From CALEUX01 sp964608615 (GTDB lineage: Bacteria > Bacteroidota > Bacteroidia > Bacteroidales > Marinilabiliaceae): a stretch of DNA of 64,000 nt. A model generated the notes under the pieces. It did no database searches. It saw only the letters and a program-made list of their open reading frames with translations, and was not told the DNA's origin. This document shows positions 43,513-52,435 of this stretch, one piece after another. Made by a program: the position numbers and the translations under genes. Location of the stretch: assembly GCA_964608615.1 (NCBI GenBank), contig CAZSQG010000004.1, forward strand, positions 31,861 through 95,860, in the 5' to 3' direction. The stretch's first letter is position 1. Each line of letters opens with the position of its first letter.

Positions 43513-44220
43513 ATGAGTTTTTTATATAAAAAAGAACTAATAAAATATCTAAGTGGTTTTAAACTGGCAAAACGTTTAAATATTTTTGATGAGGTTCTGG
43601 ATTTACGAACCCGTTATTTTACAGTTGTTCTTGAAAATATTGAACATTCGCATAACATAAGTGCTGTTTTAAGGAGTTGTGAATGTTTTGGAATTCAGGA
43701 TGTGTATATTATTAATGATAATATTCCCTTTAACCTTAATAAAAAAGTTGCTCGAGGTTCATTTAAATGGCTTACCTTAAGGAAGTTTAATAGGAAAAAT
43801 GAACAAAACTCTATTCCTGCCTTTAAAGAATTGAAAGAAAAGGGTTACCGTATAGTTGCAACAACACCTGATCCAACGGCGGTTTCAATTTTTGATTACG
43901 ATATTTTGGAATCTCCTTCGGCATTTGTATTCGGAACAGAATTGACAGGCGTTTCTAAAACCATTGAAGAAAATGCAGATGTTTTAGTTACTATACCTAC
44001 TGTTGGTTTTACACAGAGTTTAAATATATCTGTTTCTACGGCCATAATATTGCAGATAATTACTGAAAAATTACGCAAAAGCAATGTTAATTGGTGTTTG
44101 AATGAATCTGAGAAGGATGATTTGATGCTAGAATGGTTGAGAAAATCTATTCCAAAGGTTGGTTTATTAGAGAAAAGATTTATGACTCAGCAGGACATTG
44201 AATTGTTACATAATATTTAG
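43513..44220 (+). CDS. TrmH/SpoU-family RNA 2'-O-methyltransferase
   Basis: 235-aa SPOUT enzyme with the trefoil-knot motifs ENIEHSHNISAVLRSCECFGIQDVY (motif 1), ALVFG-like FVFGTELTGVS (motif 2) and IPTVGFTQSLNISVSTAIIL (motif 3). The NxR-type HNISAVLR start and VGFTQSLN favour the tRNA Gm18 group (TrmH). The frame also opens at ATG 43471, but that lies inside the HU terminator, so ATG 43513 is preferred. Confidence 0.88.
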   Translation: MSFLYKKELIKYLSGFKLAKRLNIFDEVLDLRTRYFTVVLENIEHSHNISAVLRSCECFGIQDVYIINDNIPFNLNKKVARGSFKWLTLRKFNRKNEQNSIPAFKELKEKGYRIVATTPDPTAVSIFDYDILESPSAFVFGTELTGVSKTIEENADVLVTIPTVGFTQSLNISVSTAIILQIITEKLRKSNVNWCLNESEKDDLMLEWLRKSIPKVGLLEKRFMTQQDIELLHNI

Positions 44221-44366
44221 AAAGAACTTATTGTATTTTCTCAATATATTTTGGGTCTTATTTTTTTTATCTATATTTTTATTCTATTAATGTAAAAAAA
44301 AAGCTCATTAGTCACTAATATTGCCTTTTATTTTTTTATTTTTGAGAAAAAACCAACTCCATCTTT

Positions 44367-45080
44367 ATGAACTGTATTATTGTTGATGACGATAAATTGT
44401 CAATCAAAATAATTGAAGAGTTTGTTGAACGTACTGAAGGCCTTGTGTTGTTAGGTTCGTTCTCAAGTGCCGTTGAGGCTGTGAATGTACTCAATCAATC
44501 TATTACGGAGCCTATTCATCTGATTTTCCTGGATATTGAGATGCCTGAAATGTCAGGTATTGAATTTCTAAAAGCCTTGAATGTAATTCCTCAGGTTATT
44601 ATCTATTCATCTCAGGAAAAGTATGCTCTTGAATCATACGAGTATGACGTAACTGATTATTTGCTGAAACCGGTACAATACGGCAGATTTATTAAGGCTG
44701 TTAATCGTGCCCGTGAACGTTTTGATAAAAAGGAGAATCCGGTTAAACATAGTACGGAAATCTTTATAAAAAACAATTCGTCACTTGTTCGCGTAAAGTT
44801 TGAGGATATTCTTTGGATTGAAGCATTAGAAAATTATGTGGTGCTTAATACATTCAAAGAAAAGTATACTATTCATTTTACGATGAAATCAATTGCTGAA
44901 AAAATGCCATCCGACAGGTTTATGAGGATTCACCGTTCCTTTATTGTTAATTTCAGCAAGATTAAGGTAATTGAAGATAATTCGGTTGTAATAAAGACTG
45001 AAAATGGGAATAAGGTTATTCCGATAGGAAAATCGTATCGTGATAAATTGATGGATGATATTAATTTGATTACCAGGTAG
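44367..45080 (+). CDS. LytTR-family response regulator
   Basis: 237-aa two-component regulator. The receiver (1-120) has the acidic pocket DDD at 7-9, the phospho-acceptor D56 in FLDIEMPEMSG, and the Lys in LLKPVQYGRF. The C-terminal LytTR DNA-binding domain has ILWIEALENYVVLNT and FMRIHRSFIVNFSKI. No histidine kinase is adjacent, so its partner is elsewhere. In Bacteroidota such regulators often answer to a LytS-like kinase encoded apart. Confidence 0.93.
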   Translation: MNCIIVDDDKLSIKIIEEFVERTEGLVLLGSFSSAVEAVNVLNQSITEPIHLIFLDIEMPEMSGIEFLKALNVIPQVIIYSSQEKYALESYEYDVTDYLLKPVQYGRFIKAVNRARERFDKKENPVKHSTEIFIKNNSSLVRVKFEDILWIEALENYVVLNTFKEKYTIHFTMKSIAEKMPSDRFMRIHRSFIVNFSKIKVIEDNSVVIKTENGNKVIPIGKSYRDKLMDDINLITR

Positions 45081-45123
45081 TATAAAAATTATTGGAGATT
45101 CATATCCAGAATGATTTTGGCTG

Positions 45124-45170
45124 AAAAGGCTTGTTAAAATTCATAAAAACAGGCCAGGTAAGCCTTTTTT
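45124..45170 (+). terminator. Probable terminator of the LytTR regulator gene
   Basis: AAAAGGCTT pairs with AAGCCTTTT across a 27-base loop, which itself contains a second arm (AACAGGCC), followed by seven T. Confidence 0.6.
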
Positions 45171-45340
45171 TCAAATATGGGTTTAGCTACCTGTAAGTTT
45201 GAATTAGATTAAAAAAATCCTACCCTAATGTAATTGGTATTATTCAGGAGTTGTTTGATAGTCCGTTACTAGAATATTATCAAGTAATTCAAATTGATTA
45301 TTAATAGCAAGAAATAACCTGTTGATTTTCTCAAAAAATT

Positions 45341-45376
45341 AAAATGGTGATACTTTTTATCTTGTATCACCATTTT
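45341..45376. terminator. Terminator of the phosphate transporter gene (possibly bidirectional)
   Basis: Perfect 13-bp stem AAAATGGTGATAC / GTATCACCATTTT with a 10-base loop, between the convergent LytTR and phosphate transporter genes. The T-rich tail is better on the minus strand, right after the transporter stop. Confidence 0.85.
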
Positions 45377-45380
45377 ATGG

Positions 45381-47669
45381 TTATTTAATAAAAGCAACAA
45401 AATCGCGTTGGGCTTTGACCAGATTGATCAGGTGAAGCATCATATTCTGTGTTTCGTGAAGAATTCCAAGGTATAACATACTTATTTTTGTCCCTGTTTT
45501 TTCTTTCTTAATTCGTTTTAAATGAACTTTACGAAGTAACCTGATTTGGTCAAGGATATGGTTCTGGTCATCATAAATCTGTTGTAGATTATGGTATTTG
45601 TTTTGTTCAATTATTTTAATTGATTTGGCTATTATGGATTTAACACTGACCTGGAGATTGTTGATGTCATGGAATTGATCATCCGAAAATGGTTTATGAT
45701 TATTATCGAGATGTTCAAAACATGGATTTGAAATATAAGTTAAACAATGAGCAGTTTCTCGCAGGTAATCAAGTACCTGAACATAGTAAAGTCCTGAGTC
45801 AACACTCTCTTCCTGAAGTTTGCGTACAGTACCATAAATATTGGTCTTCATTTTTTTTGTATTCTTATTCAGGGTGCTTACATCCTTAACTGCTTCTTTC
45901 AGCCGTTTACGGTCCTCGGCCTCAAATGAAATGAGCGAAAGAGAATATAACTGAGAAACCTCATTTAGAACACTTGAAACACTATGGGTGCATTTTTCAA
46001 GTATTTTATCTGATCTAATTTCACCATCAATTTCTTCAAATTCATATTCCTTATTTTGTTTTTGTTCTTCAATGTTTTTGTTTGCCACAATATGAGTTCG
46101 GTACAAAATAAATATGGACAGGGCAATCATTCCAAAAACGGCCCAGGTTCCTCCCCATATTATAACAAGGGCAACCAACAAGGCTACTGTAAAAGCTGAA
46201 AAGGCAGTAAAAAACCATCCTCCAATTACCGAAAGAACACCGGTAATCCGATAAACGGCGCTATCGCGACCCCATGCTCGGTCAGACATAGAACTTCCCA
46301 TTGCCACCATAAAGGTTACGTAGGTAGTTGAGAGAGGAAGTTTAAGTGAAGTAGCGCTTGAAATTAGAATACTTGCTACTACCAGATTAACGGAGGCACG
46401 TAACATGTCGAATGCTGGCGCTTCGTTTCCTTTTAATTGGCGTTCTTCATCAAAAACAGTATTATCGAACTGACGGTCGATACGTTTTTTTATGAATGGC
46501 GGGACTAAACTGCTTACTGACTTTGATACGGCCAGAGAACCCCGAACAATTGAACGGGCTAAAAAGGAAGAACCAAAGCGCTCTTCGCCTTCTTGTTGAC
46601 GACTCAAATCGACCGATGTCTTGATTACTTTACGGGCTTTTTTTGAAGTCCATAGTGTTATAACCATTATTATTCCGGCAAGAAGTAGCAAATAGGTTTC
46701 TGTTTTTACCGGACCTGCCAGCGAACCCATTAACAGAGTTCCAGGAGTAGCTCCGGGTGTGTTTAAATATATTTTAAATGATTCAAAACCTGCAAGGGGA
46801 ACACCGATGAAATTTACCAGATCGTTGCCTGCAAAGGCCATTGCCAATGCAAATGTGCCGGCAAATACAACAATTTTGAGAATGTTAGCTTTAAACAGCC
46901 AATATAGTATCTGAAGAAAAATTGTCCAGGCAAGAAAACTTACTATTATAATTTCTTTGCTGTGGCTTTTAATCCAAAGCTGGGTTTCTTCATTCATAAA
47001 AGATGCCCCATCAGCACCTTTAACTAAAATGAAATAGGTTATGGCTGAGATGGCAATTCCTCCCCATAATGAGCCAAGATATTTCATTCGTCGAGAGAAA
47101 TTGAAGGAAAAAACCAGACGTGCAAAAAACTGAACCACAGCACCGGTCGAAAAAGATACTACAACGGAAATCAGTATGCCTGATATTATTGCAAGAGCTT
47201 TGGCCGAATTAATATATTCGCTCATAGGTATGCCAGGATTGTTCATCGTTTTAATGATTGAAACTCCCACGGCAGCTCCCAGTAATTCAAATACTATAGA
47301 TACAGTTGTTGATGTAGGAAGGCCAAATGTGTTAAATAAATCGAGCAGTACCACATCGGTTATCATTACAGCTAAAAAGATGATCATTATTTCCTGAAAG
47401 TAAAAATGCTCCGGATTAAAGAGGCTTTTGCGAGCAACTTCCATCATGCCGCTTGAAAAAGTAGCACCAATAAATACCCCAAGGGTTGCAATAATCATGA
47501 TGAGTTTAAAGGATCCGGCTTTGGCTCCAATAGCCGAGTTTAGGAAGTTAACCGCATCGTTGCTTACTCCAACAATCAAATCGGAAATTGCCAACAGAAA
47601 CAGTACGAATACAAAAATAAGATAAATGTTGTCCATGAATAAAGGGTTAATATTTTCGAATGCAAACAT
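45381..47669 (-). CDS. PiT-type inorganic phosphate transporter with PhoU-like C-terminal domain
   Basis: 762-aa protein. The N-terminal two thirds form a PiT permease with the duplicated signature (SNDAVNFLNSAIGAKAG; AGNDLVNFIGVPLAG). After the last helices (about 500-530) comes a roughly 200-residue cytosolic helical region (DKILEKCTHSVSSVLNEVSQL onward) resembling PhoU, which normally is a separate partner of Pit. The likely initiator is M12 (ATG at 47636), because a minus-strand -7-like box (TATGTTTG, 47670 to 47663) overlaps the first ATG. It imports phosphate with a cation, with built-in regulation. Confidence 0.9.
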   Translation of the reverse strand: MFAFENINPLFMDNIYLIFVFVLFLLAISDLIVGVSNDAVNFLNSAIGAKAGSFKLIMIIATLGVFIGATFSSGMMEVARKSLFNPEHFYFQEIMIIFLAVMITDVVLLDLFNTFGLPTSTTVSIVFELLGAAVGVSIIKTMNNPGIPMSEYINSAKALAIISGILISVVVSFSTGAVVQFFARLVFSFNFSRRMKYLGSLWGGIAISAITYFILVKGADGASFMNEETQLWIKSHSKEIIIVSFLAWTIFLQILYWLFKANILKIVVFAGTFALAMAFAGNDLVNFIGVPLAGFESFKIYLNTPGATPGTLLMGSLAGPVKTETYLLLLAGIIMVITLWTSKKARKVIKTSVDLSRQQEGEERFGSSFLARSIVRGSLAVSKSVSSLVPPFIKKRIDRQFDNTVFDEERQLKGNEAPAFDMLRASVNLVVASILISSATSLKLPLSTTYVTFMVAMGSSMSDRAWGRDSAVYRITGVLSVIGGWFFTAFSAFTVALLVALVIIWGGTWAVFGMIALSIFILYRTHIVANKNIEEQKQNKEYEFEEIDGEIRSDKILEKCTHSVSSVLNEVSQLYSLSLISFEAEDRKRLKEAVKDVSTLNKNTKKMKTNIYGTVRKLQEESVDSGLYYVQVLDYLRETAHCLTYISNPCFEHLDNNHKPFSDDQFHDINNLQVSVKSIIAKSIKIIEQNKYHNLQQIYDDQNHILDQIRLLRKVHLKRIKKEKTGTKISMLYLGILHETQNMMLHLINLVKAQRDFVAFIK

Positions 47670-47909
47670 ACTTCCATCTTATGGTCTATATATTGACATT
47701 TGATTAAGTCTGTGTTAAGTAAATGTTAAGCAAATGTAAAGTTGCATGATTTTTATGAAATAAGTCTATTGGTCATTAAATTTAGTGTAAAATATCTCTT
47801 TATTATTGGTTTTTTTTAAGAAAACTTCTAGTTCAAAAAAAATGGGATAAAAGCAGAGCTAATTATAAATCACCTTTTTAAATAACACAATTTTTATGAT
47901 ATTTGCGTA

Positions 47910-48554
47910 ATGAATTGGAGTAGTATTTTTGATGGGGTGTTGATCGGTTTTGCCGCATCAGTTCCCTTGGGGCCAATAGGTGTTTTATGCATTCAACGCA
48001 CACTTCAGCGGGGACGGCTTTCAGGTTTTATATCTGGGCTTGGGGCAGCTCTTTCTGATACTCTTTATGCTATTATAGCCGGGTTTAGTATTTCGTATGT
48101 AGTTGCTTTTATTGAAGAACAGATTTTTTGGCTGCAAATTTTTGGAGCAGGAATACTGTTATTGTTAGGAATTCGGATTTTTCGATCTAATCCGGCGGTA
48201 CAGCTTCGTAAACAAAGAAAGCGTAAAAGTACTCTTATTCATGATTTTGGCTCTACTTTTTTAATTACTATCTCAAATCCATTAGCAGTATTTCTATTTA
48301 TAGCCTTTTTTGCAAGCTTCAGGGCTGTAAACCCCAATACAGACATTTGGGGGCAGTTAATATTGATTGGAGGTGTTTTTATAGGGGCAGCTTCATGGTG
48401 GCTTATTTTAACCTCAATTGTTTCTCTTTTTCGCTCGGTTGTTAATCTTCGTCGTTTATTTTGGATAAACAAAATTGCAGGAGCTGCTATTATTATTTTT
48501 GTAATAGTGGTTTTGCTGATATGGTTAGTCAAAGAATTTATTTTAAAAGCATAG
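47910..48554 (+). CDS. LysE/RhtB-family exporter
   Basis: 214-aa, six-helix amino-acid exporter. It has the family start FDGVLIGFAASVPLGPIGVLCIQRTLQRGR, SGLGAALSDTLYAIIAGF, and NPLAVFLFIAFFASF in the second half. It probably exports amino acids, specific substrate unknown. It is divergent from the phosphate transporter. Confidence 0.88.
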   Translation: MNWSSIFDGVLIGFAASVPLGPIGVLCIQRTLQRGRLSGFISGLGAALSDTLYAIIAGFSISYVVAFIEEQIFWLQIFGAGILLLLGIRIFRSNPAVQLRKQRKRKSTLIHDFGSTFLITISNPLAVFLFIAFFASFRAVNPNTDIWGQLILIGGVFIGAASWWLILTSIVSLFRSVVNLRRLFWINKIAGAAIIIFVIVVLLIWLVKEFILKA

Positions 48555-48617
48555 AAAAGTAATAATTTGCTTTTATAATTTGGGATGAAAGGTTACCTCA
48601 TAAACAGGTTAATAGTA

Positions 48618-49022
48618 TTATAAGTAAGGAGCCAATTTTTGTTTTAAAAACTCAGGAACTCTTTTTGGCCGTCGGTTTTGTGCATCCATAAAAGCATGTA
48701 CTGTATATCCGGATGCGATACTTCTACCACTTTTATTGTGAATTATATAATGTAAAGTAACTCTGGATGAGGGCATTTCCTGAATAGTAGTTGTGATGGT
48801 TAATAAGTCTTCGTAATATGCAGGTGAGTAGTATTTTACATACAGTTCGGCAACTGGCAACATAAGTCCGTTTTTTTCCATCTCACTATAGGGGAGGTTT
48901 ATTTCACAGAACAGTTCTGTTCGACCCATTTCAAACCATGATGGATAAACAGCGTTGTTTACTATTCCCATCTGGTCGGTTTCACCGTAACGAACCCGAA
49001 AGGATGTTTTATTAGTTAACAT
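48618..49022 (-). CDS. 4HBT-fold acyl-CoA thioesterase
   Basis: 134-aa hotdog-fold protein with the 4HBT signature RVRYGETDQMGIVNNAVYPSWFEMGRTELF (Asp in ETDQMG is the catalytic residue of YbgC/4HBT enzymes), and the strand SRVTLHYIIHNKSGR. It cleaves acyl-CoA thioesters. The frame extends upstream to 49139 and would overlap the SDR gene, but ATG 49022 gives the normal start (LTNKTSFRVRYGE), 10 bases after the SDR stop. Confidence 0.88.
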   Translation of the reverse strand: MLTNKTSFRVRYGETDQMGIVNNAVYPSWFEMGRTELFCEINLPYSEMEKNGLMLPVAELYVKYYSPAYYEDLLTITTTIQEMPSSRVTLHYIIHNKSGRSIASGYTVHAFMDAQNRRPKRVPEFLKQKLAPYL

Positions 49023-49032
49023 TATTAATGGT

Positions 49033-49848
49033 TTATTTAAACGGAGAATCGGGTTCTTGGGCCATGTGGTTGTATGCAAGCCTGTCAACCAGCGATGGCA
49101 ACCATTTTCGCAAAAACACTGTAAGTTTTCCTTCAACAAAAGTAAGAATAAGGGTTCTTTTACGTCTTATGATTGCATTGGCAAGGTGAATGGCTACCTC
49201 TTCTGCCGACATCATTTTATCTTCAGCTCTGGGAGTTTCGCCTTGTTGTGTTCCATTGGCTGTTAACGCTGCCTTACGAACGTTTGATGTTGTAAAACCT
49301 GGTGATGCAATAAGAACATGCAGGCCGGTTTTAAGATTTTCAACTCGCAAAGTTTCCAGAAAACCATGCATCGCAAATTTAGATGCCGAATAACCCGAGC
49401 GACCCGGAAGACCAATATATCCGGCAACAGAAGAAATTCCCACTACCGAACCTTTAGATGCTAACAAGTAGGGGATAGCATATTTTGTACAGTAAACAGT
49501 GCCCCAAAAATTAACATCCATTACCCGCTTTAATACATTAAGGTCCAAATCTTTAAACAAAGCACGCATAGAGATGCCTGCATTGTTTATTAAAATGTCT
49601 ATTCTGCCAAATTGTTTGATTGTTTCATCAATCAATCGTTGGCAGTCAGCCTCCTTACTCACATCAGTTTGAGTTACGATAACAGGGTATCCTTTTGTTA
49701 TCAAATTTTTTTTAATGCTTTCAAGGGCTTCCAGGTTTCTTGCACCCAGAGATAAAAGTGCGCCTCTCTGTGCAAATTCTTTAGCACATGCAAGGCCAAT
49801 GCCGGAGGATGCACCGGTTATAATGATTACTTTATTTTGCATAAACAC
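49033..49848 (-). CDS. Short-chain dehydrogenase/reductase
   Basis: 271-aa Rossmann oxidoreductase. The cofactor motif is TGASSGIG, followed by NNAG and the catalytic Ser (GISSVAG) with Tyr/Lys in YSASK. The extended C-terminus resembles the DHRS7-like or ketoreductase-like SDR group. Substrate unknown. Start is ATG 49848 or 49842. Cotranscribed with the thioesterase, so acyl or lipid metabolism is a plausible but unproven setting. A minus-strand TATATTTG box (49901 to 49894) lies upstream. Confidence 0.88.
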   Translation of the reverse strand: MFMQNKVIIITGASSGIGLACAKEFAQRGALLSLGARNLEALESIKKNLITKGYPVIVTQTDVSKEADCQRLIDETIKQFGRIDILINNAGISMRALFKDLDLNVLKRVMDVNFWGTVYCTKYAIPYLLASKGSVVGISSVAGYIGLPGRSGYSASKFAMHGFLETLRVENLKTGLHVLIASPGFTTSNVRKAALTANGTQQGETPRAEDKMMSAEEVAIHLANAIIRRKRTLILTFVEGKLTVFLRKWLPSLVDRLAYNHMAQEPDSPFK

Positions 49849-50145
49849 TTGGTTTTTTATCAGGGTTTATTTATGGAATTGTTGCCTGGTTTACAAATAT
49901 AGTATTTAAGCCTAATTTTTGGTGATACCAGATTAAAATTGGTGGAAATTTTTATATGCAACTTAACTATTAAAACGTAACTAATTAGCATTTAGTATCA
50001 ATTTAGTAATGACTTATTTTCGGATTTACAGGTCTTTTTTCAAGTTCTTTTTTGATAAAGATTAAAATTCTCTGTTTCTTTGTGTTTTTAAAATTGCAAT
50101 TTAAAGAGAGAGAAGGTTATAAGATAATAATTAAAACCAGTTATA

Positions 50146-50676
50146 ATGAAAATTGAAAGAAATAGGTTTGTGTCACTCACATACCAGTTAAGATTGAATG
50201 GTGCAGAGGGTGAGTTGATTGAAGAGACGGGAAGTGAAAATCCACTTGAATTTGTGGTTGGAGCAGGTCGCATGCTTGAGATGTTTGAACAAAAACTTGA
50301 AGGTTTGAATACAGGTGATGCTTTTAGTTTTGAACTTAAAGCAGAAGAAGCTTATGGCGATATGAATGAAGATGCAATTGTGGATTTACCAAAAAATATT
50401 TTTGAAGTTAACGGAGCTATTGATGATGAGATGCTTGCAGTTGGAAACTCTGTTCCAATGCAGGATGCTCAAGGTAATCGTTTGAATGGTATTGTACTTG
50501 AAGTATCAGATGAATTGATAAAGATGGATTTTAATCACCCATTAGCTGGTGATGATTTGTTTTTTTCAGGATCAGTTATTGCAGTTCGTGAAGCAACAGA
50601 AGATGAATTGGTTGATTCATGTGGCGATAGTTGCAGTTCAGGTGGTTGTGATGGTGGTTGTAGTTGCGGTTGCTAA
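50146..50676 (+). CDS. slyD: SlyD-like FKBP peptidyl-prolyl isomerase with Cys-rich metal tail
   Basis: 176-aa cytosolic chaperone/isomerase. The FKBP part is split by an insert-in-flap domain as in SlyD: LTYQLRLNGAEGELIEETG, PLEFVVGAGRMLEMFE, EAYGDMNEDAIVDLP, and FNHPLAGDDLFF. The last 20 residues hold six Cys among Gly and Ser (CGDSCSSGGC then CSCGC), a metal-binding tail like the His-rich one of E. coli SlyD, which serves nickel delivery. It is alone and followed by a terminator. Confidence 0.9.
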   Translation: MKIERNRFVSLTYQLRLNGAEGELIEETGSENPLEFVVGAGRMLEMFEQKLEGLNTGDAFSFELKAEEAYGDMNEDAIVDLPKNIFEVNGAIDDEMLAVGNSVPMQDAQGNRLNGIVLEVSDELIKMDFNHPLAGDDLFFSGSVIAVREATEDELVDSCGDSCSSGGCDGGCSCGC

Positions 50677-50697
50677 ACTCGAAATATTTAATTTTAA

Positions 50698-50728
50698 GAA
50701 AGGTGTTCTTCAAAGGACACCTTTTTTG
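50698..50728 (+). terminator. Intrinsic terminator of slyD
   Basis: AAAGGTGTTC pairs with GGACACCTTT (one G-T pair) around TTCAAA, with a T-rich tail. Confidence 0.85.
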
Positions 50729-50884
50729 TTTCTTATAAATTCAAGATGTATTTTTGTTAGGAAATAGAATTTATAAGTGATTAATCAAAGCCTGATACAC
50801 TATTTGTTGAGTAATAGGGCCTTGAGCTAAGCACCTTGACTGATTAACTATTGAGACTGATAACTGTTCACTGATAACTGAATT

Positions 50885-51970
50885 ATGGCTGGAAATTCTT
50901 TTGGTACATTGTATAAATTAACCTCATTTGGTGAATCTCATGGTCGTGGGGTCGGTGGCATCATTGAAGGAGTAATGCCAGGATTGGAAATTGATATGGA
51001 GTTTATCCAGAATGAATTGAACCGACGAAGACCTGGTCAATCGGAAATTACATCACCGCGTGACGAAGCAGATAAAGTGGAGTTTCTTTCGGGAGTTTTT
51101 GATGGCTGTGCCACCGGAACTCCAATGGCATTTGTTATATGGAATAAAGATCAGAAATCGGGTGATTACGATAATCTGAAGGATGTTTACCGCCCTTCGC
51201 ATGCCGACTATACTTACCAGAGTAAATATGGCATACGTGATCATCGGGGAGGAGGTCGATCATCGGCTCGTGAAACCATTGCCCGGGTTGTAGCCGGAGC
51301 TATTGCCAAACTCATGTTAAAGAAGTTTAGTGTAGCTATTCAGGCATATACCTCTCAGGTTGGAGAGGTAAAACTTAACAAATCTTACCAGGAGATGGAT
51401 CTTCATATGGCGGAGAAAAATATCGTCCGCTGTCCTGATCCGGATACTGCTCTTGAAATGATTCAGTATATAGATGAAATTCGTCGCGACCTTGATTCGG
51501 TAGGAGGGGTAGTAAGTTGTGTTATCCGCAATACTCCTGTTGGACTTGGAGAACCAGTTTTTGATAAGTTACATGCCATGCTGGGACACGCTATGCTAAG
51601 CATTAATGCAGTAAAAGGATTTGAATACGGAACAGGATTTGGTGCTGCCGGTATGCGTGGGATGGAGCATAACGATGAATTTTTTGTTAAAGAAGGAAGA
51701 GTGCGAACACAATCAAATCGTTCAGGCGGTGTTCAGGGGGGCATATCCAATGGGGAAGACATTTATTTTAATGTGGCTTTTAAACCTGTTGCCACCATTT
51801 TAAAGGATCAGAACACTGTTAATGTTCATGGCGAAGAGTTGGTTATGAAGGCTAAAGGCCGTCACGATCCCTGTGTGGTTCCCAGAGCTGTTCCCATTGT
51901 GGAAGCTATGGCAGCAATGGTTTTGGCTGATGCTCTTTTATTGAATAATTCATACACCGCTATCCCTTAA
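50885..51970 (+). CDS. aroC: Chorismate synthase
   Basis: 361-aa FMN-dependent enzyme that makes chorismate from EPSP, the last shared step to aromatic amino acids. It carries all three family signatures: GESHGRGVGGIIEGVMPG, the region DYTYQSKYGIRDHRGGGRSSARET, and RSGGVQGGISNGEDI with KGRHDPCVVPRAVPI near the end. It ends 11 bases before a decayed transporter remnant on the same strand. Confidence 0.97.
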   Translation: MAGNSFGTLYKLTSFGESHGRGVGGIIEGVMPGLEIDMEFIQNELNRRRPGQSEITSPRDEADKVEFLSGVFDGCATGTPMAFVIWNKDQKSGDYDNLKDVYRPSHADYTYQSKYGIRDHRGGGRSSARETIARVVAGAIAKLMLKKFSVAIQAYTSQVGEVKLNKSYQEMDLHMAEKNIVRCPDPDTALEMIQYIDEIRRDLDSVGGVVSCVIRNTPVGLGEPVFDKLHAMLGHAMLSINAVKGFEYGTGFGAAGMRGMEHNDEFFVKEGRVRTQSNRSGGVQGGISNGEDIYFNVAFKPVATILKDQNTVNVHGEELVMKAKGRHDPCVVPRAVPIVEAMAAMVLADALLLNNSYTAIP

Positions 51971-51981
51971 CGCTATATTGA

Positions 51982-52333
51982 TTGAGAAGTATTCCATCGC
52001 ACTGGAAGATCATATTTGGTCTTATTGCTGGAATTTTATGGGCAATTGCAGGTGGGTATTTGGGGTGGTCTCATTTTACCGGACTGTGGATTGCACCCTT
52101 TGGACGTATATTTGTTAACCTTCTTAAACTTATAGCAGTTCCTCTGTTTTTTTTTAATAATTGGGGGTATTATACAACTTGGAAAACCAGCTAATCTTGG
52201 CCGACTGGGAGGTAAAACCATCGCCATTTATATACTCACTACCGTTTTTGCCATTTCGATAGGGTTAATAATTGTAAATATAATAAAACCCGAAGCCGTT
52301 ATTTCGTTTGATTTGTCCTCTGTTTTCATTTAA
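51982..52333 (+). pseudogene. Frameshifted, 3'-truncated DAACS (GltP-type) symporter remnant
   Basis: The first frame from TTG 51982 encodes the start of a dicarboxylate/amino-acid:cation symporter (HWKIIFGLIAGILWAIAGGYLG, IFVNLLKLIAVPLFF). After a run of nine T (52147-52155) the homology moves to another frame, which continues IIQLGKPANLGRLGGKTIAI and IGLIIVNIIKPEA to a stop at 52333. Removing one T joins the two parts. Only about 115 of the usual 400 or more codons remain, and the rest is absent before the CotH gene. So the gene has both a frameshift and a large 3' loss. Confidence 0.85.
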
Positions 52334-52400
52334 CCCAGTATAAGTTAATTCTTGTTGGCCTATGCAGTTACAATGTGAGTAGTAGCCCTGTTCAAAATAT

Positions 52401-52431
52401 TTTGGAATATTAATCCAAATATTTATTTTTG
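52401..52431 (+). promoter_or_regulatory. Promoter of the CotH gene, implying a leaderless transcript
   Basis: TTTG at 52401-52404, 19 bases, then TATTTTTG at 52424-52431: full consensus. The ATG follows only 4 bases after the -7 box, so initiation at the usual distance would fall on or just past the start codon. Confidence 0.6.
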
Positions 52432-52435
52432 TTAT

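Noticed and set aside
47690..47700. TTGACA-like -35 box near the phosphate transporter
   Set aside because: Bacteroidota primary promoters do not use the E. coli -35 consensus, and no matching -10 is placed.
49023..49139. N-terminal extension of the thioesterase overlapping the SDR gene
   Set aside because: The extension is the SDR 3' end read in another frame and does not resemble the 4HBT family.
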